This document shows positions 1-11,310 of a DNA stretch of 64,000 nucleotides, one piece after another. The stretch's first letter is position 1, and every line of letters starts with the position of its first letter. The position numbers and the translations under genes were made by a program. A model generated the notes under the pieces. That model ran no database searches. It was not told where the DNA came from and saw only the letters and a list, made by a program, of their open reading frames with translations. The DNA comes from Lamellibrachia columna. Lineage: Eukaryota > Annelida > Polychaeta > Sabellida > Siboglinidae. Location of the stretch: contig OY759262.1 of assembly GCA_963662155.1 (NCBI GenBank), positions 11,680,082 through 11,744,081 on the forward strand. Direction: 5' to 3'.

Positions 1-400
1 TCTGGTCTGAGGCGAATTGCACAACATGTGGGACAAAGTTATTTATTAATAACGACGATACGGGAGAGCATATTATTTTCAAAATGTCCACTTCTGATCT
101 TTAATAAAGGTACGGTTTTAACTCTTGTGTCCACTCCAAATAATCGTTTTTTTGTATGAGACATGTAGAATAGCAACATTTCTGCGATGTGCGTTTTCAT
201 GAACTTATGCAACGTAACATTACTGACATTAGACTAAAGGTATTAAAATCAATCAGTTTGTGAAAGTGATCTCATTTCTAAGGTGGCCTCAGCTCTGCGG
301 AGTGCCACTTTATCATAGTTGCATTTTTTAGATAAAACAACCATTTTAGAGAGTCCTTGTAAGACAAACCCAACATACTGGAAATGTCTCCCAGTCAGTC
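1..400. other. Left edge, no gene seen
   Basis: AT-rich sequence with no convincing exon, repeat or RNA gene. I see nothing in it that I can support. Confidence 0.4.
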
Positions 401-527
401 TTCAAGAGTCAGTGTGCAACATGGCCATCGATAAACAAGTCTGAATGCCTATCGGCAAGTCTGTAGCCGAAACCTCTCCAAAATCATCCCAACATTACCC
501 GCCACACACATAAGCAGTAAGTTTATC

Positions 528-835
528 ATGACTGACGTGACAAATGGTCGAGAGAAGAAATTAAAGCAGTATCCTTTGTTGTCAACAGTGAAAAGACGAA
601 AGCTTCCCTGGTTTAGCCACATCACCCGACACCATATCAAAAAAGCACCCTGCAAGGCACCCTGGAGGACAAGAGAAGACGTGGCCGCCAGAGAAACAAC
701 TGGCTACACACAAAGGACAAACATAAGCCTACCGACCCTGCTACGCACAGCTTAAGACAGACCGAGCCAGCGAAGACTGTGGAAATGCCACGCCTATGAA
801 CATCTCGGTCAAGGTAAAGCTGAATAGCTGGCAAA
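528..835 (+). mobile_element. Non-LTR retrotransposon remnant, C-terminal end of the ORF
   Basis: The plus-strand reading contains the motif RKLPWFSHITRH. After a +1 frame change near 650 it contains a GTLEDKRRRGRQRNNW-like stretch. This pair (R-K-L-x-W-F-x-H-h-x-R-H followed by a basic RRRGRQR block) is characteristic of the C-terminal tail of endonuclease/reverse-transcriptase LINE polyproteins. The frame change and absence of upstream RT motifs show a dead, 5'-truncated fragment. Family recognition is from the motif only; the clade is not resolved. Confidence 0.65.
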
Positions 836-840
836 AATGA

Positions 841-1655
841 CTACCGGGTCTCTGGTATGCAAAACCAGCCGCGGGTAAACAAAAACGGCAACATGCCACC
901 AGATGGCGTGTAACGAGATATGTTTATAATAAATATGAAATTTACAATTTTTTTTCTTTTAGATCTTGACATACTAACTATTGGTACAAAATTAAATACA
1001 TATTTTATGGGGCGATTCAGGCATATATTTATTATTTGCACACTGATACATTTTGTTATGAAATGCTCCCAAGTTGCTATGTTGAAGAGTCTGAAGGCAT
1101 GGACTGCATTGCGTGATACATTCCACATACGTATACTCGGTCTAGACTCTAGGGCGTATACTATTTCGAGCGGTATACAAAGTTCACTTGGTCATGTGTG
1201 GTCCGTGTTTATGTGAGTGGCCTAAGACCATTCCGCATGTGATCGCCCGGCACGACCCCCACGACGTGTGTCATAAACTGTTTACCAAATACAGTAGGAT
1301 ACACATTATCACAGAAATATCCATATATCCTTGGTGCTGCCAGTCAATATCTTGTTATAACAACGTCTAGCCTGGCCCTTGTATTAAGTGTGGACAATCG
1401 GAGAAAAGACGCATGACGTTGTCAACAATTGTACGTAATTGTTGGCGTAGCGTTGCGGACAATTGTAGGCCTACGTAATAACTACAAAGGGTAATTCGAT
1501 TATTCATAGAAATGGTAACAGCGGGGTGAATTTCAAAATATAAAATTGAGACGACCCGACTGTGGGGTAGTATGTGAACCTTGTTTGGCGTCCGAGATGC
1601 AAAGCGTCTAGGTGGAGTAGCATACCATTTAAACATACTCACGGTGGATAATAAA
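841..1655. other. Gene-free stretch
   Basis: AT-rich DNA. Short open frames on both strands lack domain motifs or plausible splice context. No supported feature. Confidence 0.4.
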
Positions 1656-1661
1656 AACAAC

Positions 1662-1860
1662 GCGGGCGCAGTAGCTCGGCGGCTAGGGCACCGGATCGCC
1701 AATCGAGAAGAACGGTGTCCGATTCTACCGCGCTAATGCTTCGAAGCTTCGTTCACCCCGCTTTGTCTGTGTCTTTCGTAAGAAACACTAAAGCCGCAGG
1801 TCCCGTCTGCCTGGTGTCTATGCCAAATAGACAGCAGGGGTAGACGTGTAACCTGGTGGA
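1662..1860 (+). mobile_element. tRNA-derived SINE, family 1
   Basis: A tRNA-like head begins with an A-box-like tagctcggcggctag and carries a B-box-like ggtgtccgattctac. It is followed by a body with gctttgtctgtgtctttcg and a cctggtgtctatgcca block. The same head-plus-body arrangement recurs at 32372, so this is a dispersed family rather than a chance match. The 3' end is uncertain. Confidence 0.65.
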
Positions 1861-1967
1861 CTCAATATCTCAGTACGACGATGTCCCAGAGTTCGATATG
1901 TACTATATTATTATATGTAAAAAGAAAGACAGCCTTATAATTTTGATACGTCTCTTGGGAATTACGA

Positions 1968-2075
1968 TTGTGCTACGATGTAGATAAAATGTTGTGTCAT
2001 TTTGCTGCTGCAGGTGTTGCTACGCCACTGCTTCTGCTGCTTCTGCTGCTGCCGCCGCCGCTGCTGTTGTTGTTC
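1968..2075. repeat. CTG/CCG-rich trinucleotide tract
   Basis: Imperfect CTG, TGC and CCG triplets form a short low-complexity run. It reads as a leucine-rich peptide on the plus strand, but there is no coding context. Confidence 0.5.
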
Positions 2076-2659
2076 GTTTTATCAGTTCAAAACACATTTC
2101 TTTCCTGGTGCAAAACATTAAATGATGCTTCGAATCCGGCAAACGTACAATAATACAAATAGAACGCTTAGGCAGATGCAAAGATCTGGCTCCAGTAAAC
2201 TTATCCGGCGAGTTAAAACAACATTTTTAATGTCGGAACTAAGGCTTTCTCGGTTGCCGCACCACCTCCGTGGAATTCATCCCATCAGACCTTGTTTGCA
2301 TTAAAGCAGCCTCCGCACTCATCTCGATTCAGGTTTTTTTCGCAATAAAATCTAACCTATCTAGTATCATCTACGACATGCAAATGTGTTATTTAGTTTG
2401 GATGAAATCATGAGACAATTTCTTTTGTTCTGTCAAGCCAATAATCGGAAAAAAGACAAACGTGGGTATGCATAACCAGTCTCTATATTCTATGGCATTA
2501 GGTTATTCACACTCTCTGGATCTAACTATCAAAGTTGTTCTTTTGATATAAAAATATGCCCTCTTTCATTACGTCGACTGTTACTTAGAATATGCGTACA
2601 CTGCATATACGAACCTGATTGTCTATGGGCTATGTGAAGTACAGATGCAGTTATAAGTC

Positions 2660-2760
2660 ATCTGGGAATATGATATTCGTCGTCACCTGAAGACCCACCT
2701 TTTTGACCTCGCTGTTCCTATCAGCTCTTCGTCGTACACATCCAACTGTTAACACATTTG
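2660..2760 (+). mobile_element. Possible LINE RT C-terminal scrap
   Basis: The plus strand reads a short RRHLKTHLFDLAV-like peptide ending in a stop codon. It resembles the last residues of some L2/CR1-type reverse transcriptases (LKTHLF). It is very short with no upstream RT motifs, so this is only a suggestion. Confidence 0.25.
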
Positions 2761-3378
2761 GCCTTGACGCAATGTTAACGGGTAAAAGAATAATATCTGT
2801 GTTTCCGGTTACCCGATCAACCCTGTTAAATGTAGTCGACGCTAGAAGTTCGTATGGCATGATTACAAGAAAAATCAGAAAATGTATTATTTATTTGGGA
2901 AATATTTGCCGTCCGATCCAATCTCTGGCTGTCAAATAACCGGAGATATGTTTTCCCATTTTGGTGATTTTGGTCTGAAGAAATTGTGAGAGATCTTCAG
3001 TGCTTCGTGCTTTATTGTTAATTTCACGCATACGCGGGCACTGAGGAGCAGCGTGGCCTCGATTAACAAAGATCCGTGAGGTAGCAACTCCGTCTCACAT
3101 GATAAACCTTAGATAAAAGTAATTAATATAGGCATATTGGTGTCCGTACATGTATTATGTGATGTGTTTTGGAACACTACAATCAGGGTCATATTCGAAC
3201 TAGAACGCGGCGCATAATATATATCCTTTATCAATTGATAATTTAACTAAGTTTCAAAAAGTTTAACAAAAACGTTCGTTTCATTGAAAGAGCTAGAATA
3301 TACTGGTCGTACCTGCATGTAGACGTTCCATGCTGGATTTTTGTAAGAAATAAGTGTAGACTTTTTTAGTAATTTTGT

Positions 3379-3917
3379 ATGAAGCCCGTAACATGACAGC
3401 ATCTGCACGAATTGCCATTTTCTTTTTTCCGCGTTTCTCAAACTCGCCGTTTTCTCGGTTTACCCGCGTTTTAAAAAACTCGCCGTTTTCTCGATTTTTC
3501 CGCGTTTCTACAAAGTCGCTGTTTTCTGGAAACTTACTAGACTGACATGAATATACACCCAAGCAATAGCGTTATCGGGTGAAATTGAATGGTTCCGCGG
3601 TAGAATGTTTGCTTTCCACGCAGGCAGCGCTTGTTCGATTCCCGTCTAATGCTTTTTTTATTTGTACTTATAATAAAGTCACACATAGACAAACATTGTT
3701 CATCCGATTACGTTATCGTTTGGGTATAATATATTCATGTAAGTATTGTTGAAACGCGGAACAATCAAGAAAACGGCGAGTTTGTAGAAACGGGGGTAAA
3801 TCGAGAAAACGGCGAGTTTGTAGAAACGGGGGTAAATCGAGAAAACGGCGAGTTTGTAAAATCGCGGAAAAAAGAAAACGGCGAGTCTTGCCGACGATGT
3901 CATGTTATGGGCTTCAT
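3379..3917. repeat. Large inverted repeat with repeat-bearing arms
   Basis: The outer ends match as reverse complements: atgaagcccgtaacatgac at 3379 and its complement ending at 3917 (one mismatch). Inside each arm are copies of a unit of about 35 bp built on aactcgccgttttctcg (left, about 3424-3530) or its complement (right, about 3755-3890). The central spacer of about 220 bp contains a tRNA-Gly-like sequence. This looks like a foldback or MITE-type element, or a palindromic duplication. I found no transposase. Confidence 0.75.
3581..3652 (+). tRNA. tRNA-Gly(UCC)-like sequence, probably a pseudogene
   Basis: The A-box region tggttccgcggtaga and B-box tgttcgattcc match the tRNA-Gly pattern. 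The anticodon arm folds as TTTGC-TTTCCAC-GCAGG, giving anticodon TCC. A T run follows at once and would serve as a pol III terminator. The acceptor stem pairs poorly and the T stem has two mismatches, so it is more likely a pseudogene or SINE head than a working tRNA. Total length (72 nt) is right. Confidence 0.4.
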
Positions 3918-3921
3918 AATG

Positions 3922-4840
3922 TTCCCTATTTCGAGAATGCTCTTGGTTGTTAAATAACACTAAGATATACCCTTTAATATTTATCATAGCCATCATATTG
4001 AGTAAAGGCTATTACCTTAAATTATGTAGTATGTTTATCAGGTATGGACACAATACTTAAAGTAGTAAATACTATATGTATAGCAAACACTTCTGAAGAG
4101 TATTGCAAATACTTCTTCAGAGTACTATAAATACTTGCAATGCAGTATTACATGTTCACATTGAAAATACGTATAAAAGAAGTATTTATAGAAGTATGTT
4201 TTATAGAAAAAATACTCGCAAGGCTATATTGGAAATGTATGTATTGCAGATACTGCATTGCAATATACAATATTATGAGCATTGCATCCATCCCTGCTGT
4301 TTGTATGGCAACATATATAAGATGAGCTGTATTGCGATTATAACCACTGCATATGTGTTTGCAAAGAGTCCATAGAAAAAGTAGAACAAGAGGAAGAGCC
4401 TGGAAGAAACTATGGACAATTTCCTAGTTAATCAATATCTTTACCAAAATAATGTCAACGATAAGTGTATCACTGGCATAGTTCTAATTATAAGACGGGG
4501 TGGTGCTCAAAAGCGATTCCAGTAAACGGTGAAGGACCAAACTATTTACTTTAGTTAACGCATGTTTGACTCGGGAGTCGACCTGTGGAGCGATATGTTT
4601 CTTCGCATGATAACAGGTAATTTAGTGTGAACGGCAAGGGTACCATGAACGCTATATTAAAGCTATAATTTCATAGTCGAACGAAGACGTCGGCGCAGAA
4701 TTATCCAAGAATGTAATGATTTTATTAACAATTAAAAAAACAAATAGTAAACACGTCATCCGTTATAGAGTATGCACTCCGAACGATTTCACCGAGTCGT
4801 GCATTTTTGTATTGGCTTTCGGACAAGTTCTGGATATGGT
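3922..4840. other. AT-rich stretch without a gene
   Basis: Contains degenerate short direct repeats of an agtattnnaaatact type around 4050-4260. Small open frames overlap in several phases without recognisable motifs. Confidence 0.4.
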
Positions 4841-4846
4841 AAGTTG

Positions 4847-5065
4847 TTTGTTAAACATGCAAAACATAAAAATAACCCTTCGTTTGTTAAACGTTCAGAA
4901 CATAATAATAATCCTTAGTTTGTTAAATATTCAGAACATAATAATAACCCTTGGTTTGTTAAACATTCAGAACATAAAAATAACCTTAGTTTTTTTTAAC
5001 GGTTAGAACATAATAATAAACCTTAGTTTGATAAATACTCAGAACGAACTAACCCTTAGTTTGTT
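4847..5065. repeat. 36-bp minisatellite, about 6 copies
   Basis: The unit is about 36 bp (core gttaaacattcagaacata followed by ataataacccttagttt). It repeats with point changes and a partial last copy, just beyond the splice donor of the secreted-protein exon, so it lies in that gene's first intron. Confidence 0.8.
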
Positions 5066-5159
5066 GGTTTTACACTAAATGATCTATGTGGTTTTAGTTG
5101 GGCAGTCGCTACATCATTGCGATGTACGGCAGTTCGCTGAACCAATTAGTGTAACATAC

Positions 5160-5445
5160 CGATTTCATCGTTGTAATGCAGATCGAAGAGATATCGGCAC
5201 TCGTCCCCGATGGCTGACCGTTTTCTCTTGATTGCACTCATTTGCAGTCCGAAGTCGTCCACGGATGCTACGATCGCCTTCCAGTAGATGTCGCTGTAGA
5301 CTTTTGTCATTCGATTCAGACGCACTTCCAGTTCTTCGATCCTCTTCTCCAGTTTGTGGTCGATCACGGGATCGTCCTGCGTGGCTGTCCCGACCAGGGC
5401 AAACAGGACGAGAAGTCCACCCAACCAACACGACTTCCATCCCAT
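5160..5445 (-). CDS. First coding exon of a secreted or membrane-anchored coiled-coil protein (partial)
   Basis: The minus-strand exon starts at ATG 5445 and runs 95 codons to a good splice donor (ATCG|GTATGT, exon end 5160, phase 1). Residues 1-22 form a classic signal peptide: a short charged start, then the hydrophobic core WLGGLLVLFALVGTA, then a likely cleavage near TATQ. Residues 30-48 (LEKRIEELEVRLNRM) have heptad spacing of a short coiled coil. A basic KRKR stretch follows near residues 73-76. I do not recognise the family; short secreted collagen-like or C1q-like proteins begin this way, but nothing downstream confirms it. The ATG is chosen because it opens the signal peptide. A TTAAAAA box about 30 bp upstream may be the core promoter. 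The next exons (below 5154) were not found and may lie outside the window. Confidence 0.6.
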
Positions 5446-5702
5446 GAGAAAGCTGGACTGAAAGGGCGGCTGTTTTTAACCGACACGAAGGGAAACGTCG
5501 TCAATGATGTCGACTTTACCCGGCGATGCCGAGATTAGGAATGGTGCTTACGTGCCGCGGCCGGGGTATCTGCGCTGTTTTCGGCGGGATTGATTTCCCG
5601 CGTCATTGTTGGGCTTGTTGACCCTTTGACCCTACTAGAGGTGACGAACGTGGACGCGAGGGAAGGCGATCACGGAACCAAAACCGGAGTGTTGACATTT
5701 CT

Positions 5703-5708
5703 TTTATT
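5703..5708 (-). promoter_or_regulatory. Polyadenylation signal of USP-A
   Basis: AATAAA on the minus strand, about 120 bp beyond the USP-A stop and 258 bp before the ATG of the next gene in the same direction. Position and sequence fit; not proven. Confidence 0.55.
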
Positions 5709-5828
5709 TCTACACAAGCTCGTTGGTCAACCGACAAAAGTACTTAATTTCACTACTTTACAGAAACGTCATTGATCTTAGCAAGCAACGCTTTCCCGTA
5801 GGACGTCCTGGGATTGGGAATTCGGGCG

Positions 5829-6035
5829 TCAATCGGTTTTTCCCGGGACGACGACGACGGGGATGTCGCAGTGGTGGATGACGTAGTCACTGACACTGCC
5901 CAGGAGCGTCCGGCGGATGGTACCGACGCCGCGCGACCCCACCACGATCATTCGGGCCTTCGTGTCGGCGGCGGCGCTCACGATGACGGGGCCTGGCTTC
6001 AGACCGCGCTTCACCTGAAACGTCAGCTTCTCCAC
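5829..6035 (-). CDS. USP-A exon 4
   Basis: 207 bp from CCGGCAG|GTGGAG to stop TGA at 5829. It holds the whole nucleotide-binding signature and ends VVVVPGKTD. Confidence 0.93.
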   Translation of the reverse strand: MEKLTFQVKRGLKPGPVIVSAAADTKARMIVVGSRGVGTIRRTLLGSVSDYVIHHCDIPVVVVPGKTD

Positions 6036-6079
6036 CTGCCGGAGACATCAACAGACATCAAGTAGGTGGTGTGTGTGTG

Positions 6080-6131
<52 letters not shown>

Positions 6132-7724
6132 TGTGTGCAGACCAAATTTCGCGCGATGCTAGGAAAGCTCGTTTTATCACACTATACGCTGGTTATTATT
6201 TATAGTCAAACCGAGCTATTTTATATTACGTGTTATTATTTCTTATAAATTTGCATAACATCTTGCACAAGGGGGTTACGGTGGTGGTGGTTGCTGTGGT
6301 GGTTGCGGCTGCGTATAGAGTAAGGGGTAGTGGTGGTGGTGGTGGTGGTAGTGGTGGTGGTGGTGGTGATGTATCTAAATAACTTTGTGACATACCCCTC
6401 TCTTTTTAAGCATGCCGATCGTTTTTTCTCGGAGATCCATACTCGTCCGTTCGGCATCCTTCCAACATTCCGCCATTGTCGCGGGCGACATGAAGGCTTC
6501 TCCTACAAATGATACACCCGGAATAAGTATATCTACTTCAGCCACCATACGGATGACATGAACCTCTCTCATAAGACCACGCAGCAGTTGCAGTTTAACA
6601 ATACGTCTGCAGATGACAACGACATGTTATTCTATTTCTTGTTGACCTAACAAAGAATGAGTTCCTAACAGTTGAGGCAGCAACCGCGAAGCCATGTTCC
6701 GGTGCTGCCATCGGACCGAGAACTGAATCTCCTGCTCACGAGGATGTGCCTTGTCGGGCAGCTCAACGACGTGGGTACAGATCACGTGGTTGCATCTTTT
6801 GTGAATGTGATCCAGATAATCTGAAACACGACCGATAGATTACTACTGAGTAAAAACACTGGGAAAGTACGTCATTGATTACATCATGATGATATGCCGT
6901 GAAACTATGTGTTTGGAGTGAGTCATGATGACGCTATTATTTGTGTCATAATTTTTTATTTTTTACATTCATATAATAAGTACCACGAAAAAAACGTAGC
7001 TAACGCTAGTATCTAGAGAATCGTCTAAATCAACAATGCTATATTTCATGATTAAATCTGTCTTGCTGTACTATATTTACCGTTAGCATAAACGGGAATT
7101 CGAAAATGAGGAACAAAACAAAACCGATCCTCTACGCTTGCAGATTGACGTCATCTATTTGTTTAGGCGACCCCTGTTTTGCGGCTTTACGTTGTGATAC
7201 TGATATTTATTGGTATTTCATAATATTTCAATAATATCTATGTAAAATGTGTTACTACGCAACATTCTTATTTTCGAGCCAGACGGCTAAATGGAGGGGG
7301 TAGCGATTTCTCGTAAAGGGGCGTCTTGCCCCACCCTACCCTACTGTATATTTTGGTAAATCAATGAATCAACCAATGAAAGACGTCGTACATTCTCTGT
7401 AAGAATACGAGAAAGATTATGTGGAAAACATACAACGAAAAGTCGGTGACTACAGTAAAACTGTTAAATTATAGCAGAGCTCCCTTCTCGGGTGTTTGCC
7501 TCAAGAGAGTGTCGCCCTCTATCCGATAAATCTACTTCTATTGTGTATTCACTCTTGTCTCTGATTGCCGGTCTAACTGTTACTCCCTTCCCCCTCTGTC
7601 TGTCTGTCTGTCTGTCTGTCTGTGTGTCTCTGATTGCCGGTCTAACTGTTACTCCCTTCCCCCTCTGTCTGTCTGTCTGTCTGTATGTCTCTGATTGCCG
7701 GTCTAACTGTTACTCCCTTCCCCC

Positions 7725-7757
<33 letters not shown>

Positions 7758-7858
7758 GTGTCTCTGATTGCCGGTCTAACTGTTACTCCCTTCCCCCTCT
7801 GTCTGTCTGTCTGTCTGTCTGTCTCTGATTGCCGGTCTAACTGTTACTCCCTTCCCCC

Positions 7859-7903
<45 letters not shown>

Positions 7904-7943
7904 GTGTCTCTGATTGCCGGTCTAACTGTTACTCCCTTCCCCC

Positions 7944-7984
<41 letters not shown>

Positions 7985-8024
7985 GTGTCTCTGATTGCCG
8001 GTCTAACTGTTACTCCCTTCCCCC

Positions 8025-8065
<41 letters not shown>

Positions 8066-8235
8066 GTGTCTCTGATTGCCGGTCTAACTGTTACTCCCTT
8101 CCCCCTCTGTCTGTCTGTCTGTCTGTATGTCTGTATGTCTCTGATTGCCGGTCTAACTGTTACTCCCTTCCCCCTCTGTCTGTCTGTCTGTCTGTCTGTC
8201 TCTGATTGCCGGTCTAACTGTTACTCCCTTCCCCC

Positions 8236-8272
<37 letters not shown>

Positions 8273-8780
8273 ATGTGTACCCAATCATTTCGGAGGTTAG
8301 CACTGCATTAACAATAGTTGCCATAAACGCATATAATAAACTAAGCACTGCAGAACACTCACGCACAGATTTTCGTCTTAGAAAATGTTGCTTGCAGCAA
8401 AACAAAATGGCTGGACGTGGATCGCCTGACGTTAGAAGCCCCTCCTGCCAATGCCCGGATTACCAATAGTAGCAATACCATCTATGAAAATAAGATCATT
8501 TATAAAACACTAACGAGTTCGACGACTTATCCAGATACGGAAAGAGTAATCAACCACCAATTTATAAAGTCGCAAGCATTTGTCTTCGAATTGAATATCC
8601 CAGCACACACTCATTGCATTGTTTGATTCGGCGAAGGCGCGACCATTCTGACTGTACACAACAGTGCATAATTACGACGTTTGTGCAGAGAATATACTTA
8701 CATTGTATTGCCGACAGTGCCTGTTCACTGGCATCGAGTGAAAGTAGAACAACGAATGGATCTGTTTCTTCTTCGGTCAT
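5829..8780 (-). CDS. USP-A: universal stress protein, complete 4-exon gene (157 aa)
   Basis: Exons are 8780-8702, 6820-6740, 6502-6396 and 6035-5829 (joined 474 bp, intron phases 1, 1, 0). The protein is a single UspA domain of the MJ0577-like, ATP-binding type. Strand 1 carries VVLLSLDAS, with the adenine-contacting Asp. Exon 2 gives the [13 protein letters not shown] strand. Exon 3 is the variable charged helix. Exon 4 has MIVVGSRG followed by [13 protein letters not shown], the full G-x2-G-x9-G-S phosphate/ribose signature. USP proteins are small cytosolic nucleotide-binding proteins, usually dimers, linked to stress tolerance. The exact animal role is not known. A minus-strand AATAAA at 5708-5703 lies about 120 bp past the stop. 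Introns contain a TCTG minisatellite and GT/GGT tracts. No frameshift or stop interrupts the frame. Confidence 0.93.
6066..6131. repeat. (GT)n/(GCGT)n microsatellite in USP-A intron 3
   Basis: A pure GT run changes abruptly to GCGT repeats, within the 360-bp intron between USP-A exons 3 and 4. Confidence 0.95.
6278..6370. repeat. (GGT)n tract in USP-A intron 3
   Basis: Imperfect GGT/GGC triplets close to the exon 3 donor. The long His/Thr or Val reading frames here are repeat artefacts. Confidence 0.9.
6396..6502 (-). CDS. USP-A exon 3
   Basis: 107 bp between TTTGTAG|GAGAAG and AGAGGG|GTATGT. It codes the variable helical segment around [16 protein letters not shown]. Confidence 0.88.
6740..6820 (-). 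CDS. USP-A exon 2
   Basis: 81 bp between TTTCAG|ATTATC and CATCCTC|GTGAGC. The split codon gives Tyr-Tyr-Leu-Asp-His, matching USP-B exon 2 in length and sequence. Confidence 0.9.
6821..7555 (-). other. USP-A intron 1, unique part
   Basis: AT-rich intronic DNA between the exon 2 acceptor and the TCTG minisatellite. No supported gene. Confidence 0.6.
7557..8278. repeat. Compound minisatellite: about 37-bp unique block plus (TCTG)n, 10 copies
   Basis: A constant block (ctgattgccggtctaactg, ttactcccttcccc) alternates with TCTG runs of different length, some with GTGT or TATG variants. There are ten copies of the block. The block is almost invariant while the TCTG run length varies, so the copies differ mostly by slippage. 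It lies in USP-A intron 1. Confidence 0.95.
8702..8780 (-). CDS. USP-A exon 1
   Basis: 26 codons plus 1 base from ATG 8780. It ends AATACAAT|GTAAGT. An acidic leader (MTEEETDP) precedes the first beta strand with its conserved Asp. Confidence 0.9.
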
Positions 8781-9660
8781 TTTCTGCCGACCAAATACAC
8801 AAATTCGTTATCTGACTTACAAATATTGCACGCGAACGGAAGCCAATTGTTGCTAGAAACAAACGTCGCGAGGGCGCGCGAAAACGCCATAAAAAGGCAC
8901 TATCTCAGTTTCGCGCAATCTTCGCTCGCTTACTATTGCCGGAATGTTGTTTGCCTTATAATGACGCCAGATATTCGCGGCAATATGCATAAATTTCATG
9001 TCTTACTGTTTTTTTTATAAAAACGTTATTTCGGCTGAATGTATAATATTACGCTTACTTCGTTTAGAATAGGTCCCGTCGGAGAAGGTTAAATGATGTT
9101 CCGACGTACTGCGACTAAGTAGAACCAATGAGGTCATTTTCAACAGTCCGCTCTTCATATCAGAAGGAGTCAAAGGTCTTACGTGTATTTCTAGTAACGA
9201 GCTACACACACTCGCACGCACACACTTTAATCACAAGAGGTTCGGTCTCAGAGACATGTGCCATACACCGAATCTAGTGGATAAACGAGTGCTCCTCATA
9301 CAAACATTTACCTTTGGCATTACATCGGTACACTTTAAATGGGTCATGGTTCACCTTAACGTTGCTCATACGTTTCGGTTGTAACGTGGATACATGCTTT
9401 CACGCATTTCGACTGTGTGTTCATACCCTGTTGGAAAAGAAAGAATGTTAGGGCATTATTGATATGCAAAGCTAAGGGCCACCCGCAGCTAGCACGTCAT
9501 ATTTAATATTGCTTAAATTGTTCAGGCATACCAAATATGCATTGCACGATATTCAAAATAAACGTATTGTTCTTTGCACCAAACAAATCATAAAGTATAT
9601 GATATGCTTCTGTCTGTCTACCATCTATCATTTCATTTCTTCCATTCATATTCATGATTT
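8781..9660. other. 5' flank of USP-A
   Basis: Region upstream of the USP-A start on the minus strand. It is CpG-containing near 8860-8960 (gtcgcgagggcgcgcg). I see no clear TATA box. A promoter is expected here from position only. Confidence 0.35.
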
Positions 9661-9679
9661 GACGAAATTGCTCATTACG

Positions 9680-9835
9680 AAAGAGACGAAGTCAAGTTTG
9701 ACGCAGAGGTTTCTTATAGCAGATGAATGTACGGATACCTCTAGGAAGGAATTAATGATTGGCAGTATTGGATACCATGGAAAATAGCTCACATGGATTT
9801 AGGAAGAATTTGTTCTGTTGCATCGAAGCCAACAG
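9680..9835 (+). mobile_element. hAT-type (ZMYM1-like) transposase fragment
   Basis: The plus strand reads RFLIADECTDTSRKEL, matching the first catalytic-Asp region of hAT transposases and their domesticated ZMYM1-like relatives (ADE-T-D-x-S-x-x-E). A stop follows at 9787. A second short match, EEFVLLHR, lies just beyond, resembling the EDFIGLH motif next in that family. It is a degraded fragment. I did not recognise later motifs with confidence. Confidence 0.45.
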
Positions 9836-9839
9836 GAGA

Positions 9840-10860
9840 AATGGATCTACGGGTGTTTAGACATTTGTGATGAAACTTGAATGATTAGGTACTTAGCTTT
9901 ATCAAATCACGTTAGATATATTGTGTTGCAATGCAAGTACCCGCTGGGTTTTTGAACAGTCACCAGACACTAAGTTTCGGGTGCACTTCGTGTGCACTGG
10001 AAAAATAGCTATCCCAACTGTGCATCATGCAGTTAGCCATTGATAGGACATATGGCAGACACTGAACGACATATTGCGTTTGTCTGTGAATACATTGCTA
10101 AACGACTGGCATACCAAAACATGTTTACAACTGTGTTTTTTAGCACTGAAAACACTTGAAGAAGCGAACTTCATTGCCAGTATAGCGTCTCGTGTGGTCA
10201 ATGCTTAAAACTGCATCCTCAACTGATTCAGCCTATCGCAAATTCGGTTCGTTGATGTCCAAATATGTAATGTGTGAATAATTTAAGTAACACCCGCAGT
10301 CGATTTAATGAACATATTTTTTCAAATGATCGAAAGAATTGATTTCTGTTGTTATATCTGGTAAGGCTCAAAATAGTTAACACTGCGTGAGTCAATACAG
10401 AGTCTTGAGCGTGACTTCCATCTTCTCGCCGATCACATGACAAAGTAAAAAATGTCACCAAGGGTGAAATTCGTGAGTTTTCAGGGTTTCCATTTTCACA
10501 TAACTTTGATCAAACACTGGTAATTTAATAGTTTGCCTGATGAGTTCACTTCACAAAAACAAGCTAGCCTGTTGCAGTGGATACTGGATAGGTTTGATTT
10601 TTCGCAAAATTAATTTGAAATGAGGCAAGCGTACACACTGCACTGAGGAGGGATCTTTAAGGTAAGAATTTATTGAATCAACATAAACTGTTCACACCCT
10701 TCCGGTTGTGAGAAATGATAAAGTCTTATGTTGTGTGAGATTAAGGCTGTGAGCGATGGTAGTTCATCAGGTTGTGAGGGAAGACGGTGTTTCAAGATGT
10801 GAGGAATAATATGCATTAAGTGATCTAGAAAAAGCTGTGAAGTGTGGAGTATATGTGACG
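9840..10860. other. Gene-free stretch after the hAT fragment
   Basis: May include further eroded hAT sequence, but no motif is clear on either strand. Confidence 0.35.
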
Positions 10861-10862
10861 CA

Positions 10863-10930
10863 GCGTAGCAATATACTTCCTCAACGTAGCAATATACTTC
10901 CTCAACGTAGCAATATACTTCCTCAACGTC
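10863..10930. repeat. 21-bp direct repeat, 3 copies
   Basis: Three near-perfect copies of cgtagcaatatacttcctcaa. Confidence 0.9.
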
Positions 10931-11310
10931 GATTAGTTCTCATTCGAGTGCGATTAATCGGACGACTCATGGCAAAACTCGTCTAAACAGGGATAACTAT
11001 TAAGTCAGACTGTTCCTATTTACTTGGCATGGTCAGGTCAAGCAGATCAATGCTGGGATGTTGTTAAGATCATCGGATAGATGTCCCCGCTTGTAACAAG
11101 TCACTATCAATGACTCAAAATGCGCCTCATTCAACGACCGGGCCGCTTTACAGATGGTGTGATACCAGAAGAGCTGGATCAGGTCACTGCAGTCCGTGAA
11201 GTTGACAATTCACATGAACAGGACAGTCGAGGCTACCGAGAATAACGCGTGGCTCCTCTGGTGCATAATATGATGTTGTAGTTGCCATTGGTACTGCCCT
11301 ATTAAAACTT

